Source: an uncultured Alphaproteobacteria bacterium (GTDB lineage: Bacteria > Pseudomonadota > Alphaproteobacteria > RF32 > CAG-239). Taken from it: a stretch of 64,000 nt of DNA. Numbering within the stretch: the stretch's first letter is position 1; each line of letters starts with the position of its first letter. Shown here one piece after another: positions 58,628-64,000 of the stretch. The notes beneath the pieces were generated by a model. It was not told where the DNA came from and searched no databases. It saw nothing but the letters and a program-made list of their open reading frames with translations. Where the stretch lies: contig CAKQRQ010000003.1 in the NCBI GenBank assembly GCA_934271465.1, forward strand, positions 62,001-126,000, given 5' to 3'. A program made the translations under genes and the position numbers.

Positions 58628-60544
58628 ATGAGCAATAAAGTTATTGGTATTGACCTTGGAACGACAAACTCCTGCTTTGCCGTTATGGAAGGCGGAGAAG
58701 CCAAGGTTTTGGAAAACTCCGAAGGCGCGCGCACAACGCCCTCGATGGTTGCCTTTACGGATACGGAGCGTTTGGTTGGTTTTCCGGCAAAACGTCAGGC
58801 CGTTACCAACCCTGAAAACACGCTGTTTGCGATTAAACGTTTAATCGGGCGTCGGTATGATTCCCCCGAAGTTGCCAAAGATAAGGCTTTGGTTCCTTTC
58901 AAAATTATTGAAGGGGATAACGGTGATGCTTGGGTCGAAGTCAAAGGACAAAAATATGCGCCCTCGCAGATTTCGGCGATTGTCTTGCAAAAGATTAAGG
59001 AATATGCCGAAAGCTATCTGGGAGAAAAAGTTGAAAAAGCCGTTATTACAGTTCCGGCCTATTTTAACGATTCTCAACGTCAGGCTACAAAAGACGCCGG
59101 TAAAATTGCCGGATTAGATGTTTTGCGTATCATCAACGAACCGACAGCCGCAGCTTTGGCCTATGGTATGGATAAAAAAGCCAACGGCACAATAGCTGTT
59201 TACGACCTCGGCGGCGGAACATTCGATATTTCCATTTTGGAAATTGGCGACGGTGTTTTTGAAGTTAAATCCACAAACGGCGATACATTCTTGGGCGGCG
59301 AAGATTTTGACCAGCGTTTGGTTAACTATCTGGCCGAAGAGTTCAAGAAAGAAAGCGGAATTGACCTGAAGAATGACCGTCTGGCGTTACAACGTTTGAA
59401 AGAGGCTGCCGAAAAAGCCAAGATTGAATTGTCTTCAACAACCCAGACCGAAGTCAACCTGCCGTTCATCACGGCCGATGCCACAGGCCCGAAACACCTG
59501 AACATCAAATTGACTCGTGCAAAATTGGAATCAATTGTTGAAGATTTGATTGATCGCACGGTTGAACCTTGCAAAAAAGCTATGGCCGATGCCGGCGTCA
59601 AACCCTCTGACATCAGCGAAGTTATCTTGGTCGGCGGTATGACCCGTATGCCCAAGGTTCAAGAAAAAGTTAAAGAGATTTTCGGCAAAGAGCCTCACAA
59701 AGGCGTTAACCCCGATGAAGTCGTTGCGGTCGGCGCGGCTATTCAGGGTGGCGTTTTGATGGGCGATGTTAAAGATGTTTTACTGTTGGATGTTACCCCG
59801 TTGTCTTTGGGTATTGAGACATTGGGCGGCGTCTTCACAAGATTGATTGACCGTAACACCACAATCCCGACACGCAAATCTCAAGTCTTCTCGACAGCCG
59901 AAGACGGACAGACAGCCGTTACGATTCGCGTCTTTCAGGGCGAGCGTGAAATGGCTGCCGATAACAAGTTGTTAGGCCAGTTCGATTTGGTTGGTATTCC
60001 GCCTGCACCGCGCGGTATGCCGCAGATTGAAGTTACCTTTGATATCGACGCCAACGGTATTGTCAATGTATCGGCTAAAGATAAGGCAACAAACAAAGAG
60101 CAGGCGATTCGTATTCAGGCCAGCGGCGGTTTGTCTGACGCCGATATCGAAAAGATGGTCAAAGATGCCGAGGCCAATGCTGAAGCCGATAAGAAGAAAA
60201 AAGAGGTCGTTGAGGCCAAAAACCAAGCCGAGGCTTTGGTTCACACAACCGAAAAGACCTTAAAAGAAAACGGCGACAAGATTTCTTCTGCCGACAAAGA
60301 AGCCATTGAAAAAGAAATCAATGCTTTGAAGACGGCTTTGGAAGCTGACGATTTGTCAAGCATCAAGGAAAAGACCGAAAGTCTGATGCAGGCATCTATG
60401 AAATTGGGCGAGGCCATGTATAAGGCTCAAGCGGCCGGAGCTCAGGCTCAAGGTGCTGCTCAGGGAGCTGACACAGGTGCTTCTTCAGCCGAACAGCCCA
60501 AAGACGACAAAGTTGTCGACGCGGACTTTGAAGAAGTCAAATAA
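58628..60544 (+). CDS. dnaK: Molecular chaperone DnaK (Hsp70)
   Basis: A 638-residue Hsp70. ATPase: 'GIDLGTTNSCFAV' (phosphate 1), 'DLGGGTFDISIL' (phosphate 2), 'VILVGGMTRMPKVQ' (adenosine). Substrate-binding domain with 'DVTPLSLGIETLGG' and 'GIVNVSAKDKAT', helical lid and a Gly/Ala-rich tail ending DADFEEVK, close to the EEVK-type end that contacts cofactors. The start AAGGAAAAGATTATG is good. Followed by a terminator, so dnaJ is not co-transcribed here. Confidence 0.98.
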   Translation: MSNKVIGIDLGTTNSCFAVMEGGEAKVLENSEGARTTPSMVAFTDTERLVGFPAKRQAVTNPENTLFAIKRLIGRRYDSPEVAKDKALVPFKIIEGDNGDAWVEVKGQKYAPSQISAIVLQKIKEYAESYLGEKVEKAVITVPAYFNDSQRQATKDAGKIAGLDVLRIINEPTAAALAYGMDKKANGTIAVYDLGGGTFDISILEIGDGVFEVKSTNGDTFLGGEDFDQRLVNYLAEEFKKESGIDLKNDRLALQRLKEAAEKAKIELSSTTQTEVNLPFITADATGPKHLNIKLTRAKLESIVEDLIDRTVEPCKKAMADAGVKPSDISEVILVGGMTRMPKVQEKVKEIFGKEPHKGVNPDEVVAVGAAIQGGVLMGDVKDVLLLDVTPLSLGIETLGGVFTRLIDRNTTIPTRKSQVFSTAEDGQTAVTIRVFQGEREMAADNKLLGQFDLVGIPPAPRGMPQIEVTFDIDANGIVNVSAKDKATNKEQAIRIQASGGLSDADIEKMVKDAEANAEADKKKKEVVEAKNQAEALVHTTEKTLKENGDKISSADKEAIEKEINALKTALEADDLSSIKEKTESLMQASMKLGEAMYKAQAAGAQAQGAAQGADTGASSAEQPKDDKVVDADFEEVK

Positions 60545-60573
60545 CACAAATCAATGACGATTTGAATAAAACT

Positions 60574-60610
60574 AAACCCCCGTTCCTCAATCAGGAGCGG
60601 GGGTTTTTGA
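60574..60610. terminator. Intrinsic terminator of dnaK
   Basis: A 14-bp stem (AAACCCCCGTTCCT/AGGAGCGGGGGTTT, one G-T pair), 5-nt loop, T-run of five. Also positioned as terminator for the leftward giant gene, whose stop is 4-8 nt away. Confidence 0.9.
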
Positions 60611-60613
60611 GTA

Positions 60614-61228
60614 TTAACGAGATTTGGCGTCTTGTCTTATTTTTCCGACAGGGCCTTTCTGCGAGTCAAAGTTCTTTGAGCTTAAGGTTGCATCTCGGAC
60701 ACCATCATTAGACAGACGTTTAGAAACATACTTTTCTTGGAAAGTGATCAAAGTTTCATCAGCCGTTCCTTTGGCGCCCTGCGGAAGTTTCCACATCCGC
60801 TGACGAGCTTCATTGATAATCTGTTTGCCGTCTTCTGTGTCGCAGATTCCTTTGGCCAAATCTTTATTGTGAGAAGGGCCGTTGACAGCGATAATTTCTT
60901 CAAATTTATCCATACGCGTTTGCAAATATTGGCCGAAAGAGGAAGAAGCACCATTCTTCCGCCATTCATTCGCGACCAATCCGCGGTAACGAAGACGCTC
61001 GCTTGCCGAGGGCTCCCAGCCATGGACAATCTTATATTCTTTATCCAAGAGCTGATCCGTCGGAATATTTTCATCAGAAGCCGTTTTAGTTTGAGTCTTG
61101 CTTTCCACATGTTCAGGAAGCAGCTTTATCTCCTCGGTCGTCGGCAGACCTCTAAGCTTATTAACTTCCGAAAGCTGCTTAGGTGCTTCATGCGCCGGTA
61201 ATCCTTTAGGTTCCGTATGTGCTTGCAA
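60614..61228 (-). CDS. 3' part of the giant unknown gene, out of frame after the G9 run
   Basis: The coding frame at this end (204 residues from a TTG at 61228, but open without stop back to the G run at 61277) continues the large gene upstream if one G is removed: the join would read ...IVTGGG-VPPTGVAHGENNGLQ.... The product is hydrophilic and Lys/Glu/Asp-rich with 'KEYKIVHGWEPSASERLRYRGLVANEWRKNGASSSFGQYLQTRMDKFEEII', a pattern that looks like a folded alpha-helical domain. No ribosome-binding site supports an independent start at 61228. No recognised family. Confidence 0.6.
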   Translation of the reverse strand: MQAHTEPKGLPAHEAPKQLSEVNKLRGLPTTEEIKLLPEHVESKTQTKTASDENIPTDQLLDKEYKIVHGWEPSASERLRYRGLVANEWRKNGASSSFGQYLQTRMDKFEEIIAVNGPSHNKDLAKGICDTEDGKQIINEARQRMWKLPQGAKGTADETLITFQEKYVSKRLSNDGVRDATLSSKNFDSQKGPVGKIRQDAKSR

Positions 61229-64000
61229 ACCATTGTTTTCTCCATGAGCAACACCCGTCGGAGGAACACCCCCCCCCTGTTACAATACCCGATTCATCGC
61301 GTTTTTTGCCAAAAAGCTTATCGGCAAAAGCCCCGATACGTTCTTTAAGCTTTTTAATGCCTCTGGTCTTAGTTCCAAGGACGCCAACCATCCCAAGGCC
61401 CAAATCAGACTCATTGCGAACCATTGTTGTAACAGGTGTGTCATGTATTTTTTCAATAACTTCCGTCGCGCTGTCGCCATTGGCATAAGTTGTCCAACGG
61501 TCGCCGTTTTCAGAAACATGAACTGTCCCTTCAGCTGTAGCTTCGGCATTATATCCGAGAACACCGTCATTTTGGTAAGAGGCTCCAGGAACATGTCCGA
61601 CATGGTTTTGAACGCCGATATATTGGTCTATTTGTCTGAAGGCGTCTAAGGATTCGGGCGTAATGGTAACACCATCTCCAGAAACGCTATCAGCCAGATT
61701 GTTAACGATGTCTTGAGAAACACCTGTTTGATTACTCCACCCCGAACCCAGAACTTTATGGTTGGCATTTGTCGAAATATCAGCCCCGTCTTGAACATGA
61801 AGCATATTATTGTCTGCACTCAAAGCACCTGCGTCATGCGCCGCAAGCAAATAACGCTCCGGATTAATGTCTGTTCCGTTGAGGTCGTTATAGCTGTTAA
61901 TGGCGTCAATACGCTGCTGCAAAAGCTCCGGATTATCTTTATACCAATAATCCAAAATTTTGTGAGCATTTTCGATGGCTTCAGGTTTGTAAACCGTTGT
62001 TTGCTCAATAGTCGTTGTTGTTGATGTTTCTTTGTGTTGAAAGATTTCGTTTTCAGGATTGGCCTTGTTAAAAGCATCAATACCGGCATTAGCGGCGTAT
62101 CTTCCGGCCATTCCGCCGCCGATGGTTGCGGTGGCCTGAAGAGCTGCCCAGCCGAAAGCCTCCAATCCGCTTAATCCTGCTTTTTTGACATCTTGATAAG
62201 AATTTATAACATTATTGGCTGTGCCAACCGCCATTGCGCCATACCCAAGCCATTGGGCAACTGCAGGGTTCCCTGTAGCTGCAAACCCGACAGCCGCTGC
62301 ACCTAGGGCGGTGGTAGCAATGGTCGACATCAGTCGACGGTCTTTTAAGGCAGCTTTCAAGCCGGTCTTTTCGCCGTGAGCCTTGCGGTCTTTACGCCAA
62401 CGGTGGATCTGATGGATGGTCATGCCAATGGCAAGGGCAGAACCAATGGCCATTCCAGCAAATTTATTCATTCCACCTGTGGCTGCAGTTAAGGAGGTAT
62501 CAGCCGCAGTTGCTGCACCAACAACAGTAATCGCGCCTGAAACCAAGAACGCGGACATAGCGCCTTTGGCCGCTCTTTTGAGCTGTTGGATACGAACTTT
62601 GCGTTTGTCAAAAGTTTCCGTTGTTCGGTCGCCGGCTCTTTTATCAAGATCTTTCAGCGGTTCAAACACTTTTGTGACAACGGGTTTGTCTTTGCCGACT
62701 TTGCTTCCCAAACGGGTGGTATAGGCTGCGGTGCTGTTGATACAGTTGTCAATCGTCGCTTCATAAGCCGTTGCCGAGACGCCCATTGGTTTTTCGGAAT
62801 TGCTCAAATCTTCCTTAAACTTATCCAGATAAGCCGGATCCGTAAATTGTTTGGGGTACTCTAAGATGCCTTTTCCTGTCTCAGCGGCAACATTGGTAGA
62901 GTAAAGGATATAAGGAAGTTCTTCTTTCAGGCTCTCATTCAGGTTTTCAACCGAAACATCGTCATTAGAGCCGATTTGGAGCATCAAAACATTTTGACGG
63001 GCAATGCGAACCATGGTGTCCAGTTTGCTTCCTTTAATAATCTCATCGCCTTCTTCAAAAGTGTCTTTTTTGTTGCCGTCTTTATCAACAAATTGCGGTT
63101 CGGGCTGATTATTTTCGTCAAAGAACTTAAAGTTGCTGACCAGTTTGAGAGTTTCGGCGTCAAGCTCTGTCTTTTCCAAAGTCTCCGAAAGCTCATTAAA
63201 TCTGCTGTCCAGACTGTCCGCGTCGGATTCCTTAAGGTTTGTCAAATTCCAAGCATCATCATAAGGAGCTATAATTGTGTTTAAGGTCTCTCTGTTGTCG
63301 GAATGAATGTTTTTGATTTTTTCGGATTGTTCCGAATCATCCAACCCTTGTTCGCGCGCGTCAAACATTGCCATATAGCCGTCATAAGTATCAGCAATGT
63401 TTGTAATATCGGCAAAAAAGAATTCTTGTTTGTCATGGAGATTAGAACTGAGCGTATCCATACGGTCAGCCAGTTTTGAAACCTTTTCCCTAAGAGCGGA
63501 AACATCAGCTTCAGGGTTTTTGTCCAAAGCTTCTTTGAGTTGGTCGTTGAGCTTTGTGTATTCCTTTGCCAGCAAAGACGGCGGCATAAAGTCAAACAAT
63601 TCGGGCGTTTCAAGCATTTTGTCGCTCAAGGCCGATTCGTATTCTGCTTGTTTTTTATCGCTGAGCGGAAGTTTGGCTTGGAGCTGCTCAATGGCGGCCG
63701 CAGGGTTTTTGATAGCCTCATCATAAACAGATTGGCTGATAATATCCAAATCCAGCAAGGTTTGCAATTTTGCCTTATCAAACGTAAATTCATTGGCGTC
63801 TGAATTTGGGCTGCGCTCGCGAAAAGTCTCTTCCGGTTCGTCTTGGTGGACAATTCCGCTTTCTGTAGGAGCATATTGAACACCGGAGTCGTTATGCTGA
63901 ATACCGGAGTCGTTTTGAGTGTCGTTTTCATTAACAGCAAGTCCGCTGTCGGCAGGCGTATTAAGAGCATCAAGCCGTTGTTTCAGAGCCAGATAGTCGG
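61206..64000 (-). CDS. Giant unknown protein, 5' end beyond the window, frame broken by a G9 run
   Basis: At least 930 residues read in this frame with no stop up to the right edge, so the start is outside and the TTG at 63767 is internal. From the N-terminal side: short repeats of the type NDSGIQ / NDSGVQ / ESGIV (63850-63930), a long helical region (about 63000-63770), basic segment, then four or five Gly/Ala-rich hydrophobic helices (about 62100-62590: 'AFLVSGAITVVGAATAA', 'FAGMAIGSALAIGMTI', 'IATTALGAAAVGFAA', 'LEAFGWAALQATATIGGG'), a beta-rich part and a basic end with DESGIVTGGG. After G9 it reads CSSDGCC... and stops at 61206. Family not recognised; the hydrophobic cluster suggests a membrane-inserting part of an exported or effector-like protein. 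Confidence 0.7.
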   Translation of the reverse strand, partial: DYLALKQRLDALNTPADSGLAVNENDTQNDSGIQHNDSGVQYAPTESGIVHQDEPEETFRERSPNSDANEFTFDKAKLQTLLDLDIISQSVYDEAIKNPAAAIEQLQAKLPLSDKKQAEYESALSDKMLETPELFDFMPPSLLAKEYTKLNDQLKEALDKNPEADVSALREKVSKLADRMDTLSSNLHDKQEFFFADITNIADTYDGYMAMFDAREQGLDDSEQSEKIKNIHSDNRETLNTIIAPYDDAWNLTNLKESDADSLDSRFNELSETLEKTELDAETLKLVSNFKFFDENNQPEPQFVDKDGNKKDTFEEGDEIIKGSKLDTMVRIARQNVLMLQIGSNDDVSVENLNESLKEELPYILYSTNVAAETGKGILEYPKQFTDPAYLDKFKEDLSNSEKPMGVSATAYEATIDNCINSTAAYTTRLGSKVGKDKPVVTKVFEPLKDLDKRAGDRTTETFDKRKVRIQQLKRAAKGAMSAFLVSGAITVVGAATAADTSLTAATGGMNKFAGMAIGSALAIGMTIHQIHRWRKDRKAHGEKTGLKAALKDRRLMSTIATTALGAAAVGFAATGNPAVAQWLGYGAMAVGTANNVINSYQDVKKAGLSGLEAFGWAALQATATIGGGMAGRYAANAGIDAFNKANPENEIFQHKETSTTTTIEQTTVYKPEAIENAHKILDYWYKDNPELLQQRIDAINSYNDLNGTDINPERYLLAAHDAGALSADNNMLHVQDGADISTNANHKVLGSGWSNQTGVSQDIVNNLADSVSGDGVTITPESLDAFRQIDQYIGVQNHVGHVPGASYQNDGVLGYNAEATAEGTVHVSENGDRWTTYANGDSATEVIEKIHDTPVTTMVRNESDLGLGMVGVLGTKTRGIKKLKERIGAFADKLFGKKRDESGIVTGGGCSSDGCCSWRKQWFASTYGT
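61269..61277 (-). repeat. Nine-base G homopolymer in the giant gene
   Basis: A run of nine C on the given strand (G9 on the coding strand) sits exactly where the coding frame is lost. With eight G (or eleven) the two frames join into one protein. Confidence 0.9.

Overview
The window is a compact stretch of bacterial chromosome, AT-rich and almost fully coding, with gene content and gene order typical of Alphaproteobacteria. Examples are echA-rpsT-dnaA-dnaN-recF, gpmI-envC-ctpA-yibQ-rppH, lolA-xthA, ihfB-lapA-accD, EIIA(Man)-HPr, and a dnaK preceded by an alphaproteobacterial heat-shock-type promoter. HydF, the maturase for [FeFe] hydrogenase, points to an anaerobic, hydrogen-metabolising lifestyle. 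Together with the low GC and missing pathway pieces this suggests a host-associated or gut uncultured alphaproteobacterium (RF32/CAG-239-like). That taxonomic placement is inference.

Layout. 1-9.5 kb: 3' part of a CCA tRNA nucleotidyltransferase, a periplasmic BOF protein, hydF, two alanine tRNAs, a GNAT-EamA-parE cluster, then rpsB-tsf and a small charged protein whose tail carries a 118-bp tandem duplication. 9.5-17 kb: a leftward envelope cluster (rppH, yibQ-like, ctpA, envC, gpmI, PBP1A). 17-24.3 kb: polA, gyrB, a porin and an overlapping atypical response regulator. 24.2-28 kb: xthA, lolA, an unannotated 48-residue Ser/Gly/Cys peptide, an orphan DNA methyltransferase, HPr and EIIA. 28-33 kb: an ABC exporter facing a large AIDA-type autotransporter. 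33-38.5 kb: the replication-initiation locus recF-dnaN-dnaA with rpsT and a crotonase, flanked by two intergenic regions dense in GANTC sites. 38.5-49 kb: small lineage proteins, a PAS protein without a kinase domain, tsaB, a Lon-like protease and two membrane-anchored TPR proteins. 49-54.4 kb: thymidine phosphorylase-like enzyme, accD, lapA, ihfB, rmuC, accA. 54.5-60.6 kb: unknown membrane protein, yejA-yejB, dnaK. 60.6-64 kb: a very large unknown protein running off the right edge, split by a run of nine G.

Most genes are core housekeeping: replication (dnaA, dnaN, recF, polA, gyrB, parE, ihfB), translation (rpsB, tsf, rpsT, tRNAs, tsaB), envelope assembly (PBP1A, envC, ctpA, lolA, autotransporter, porin) and fatty-acid initiation (accA, accD). 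The least ordinary elements are the G9-interrupted giant gene, the out-of-frame 118-bp tail duplication near 8.8-9.0 kb, the CGCGGY mini-protein at 25.8 kb, the GANTC clusters around the dnaA locus, the inverted repeat with T-run between dnaA and dnaN, and several housekeeping proteins with altered parts (EF-Ts with a CxxC pair, PolA without proofreading residues, a sensor without a kinase). No CRISPR array, insertion sequence, prophage or rRNA was seen.
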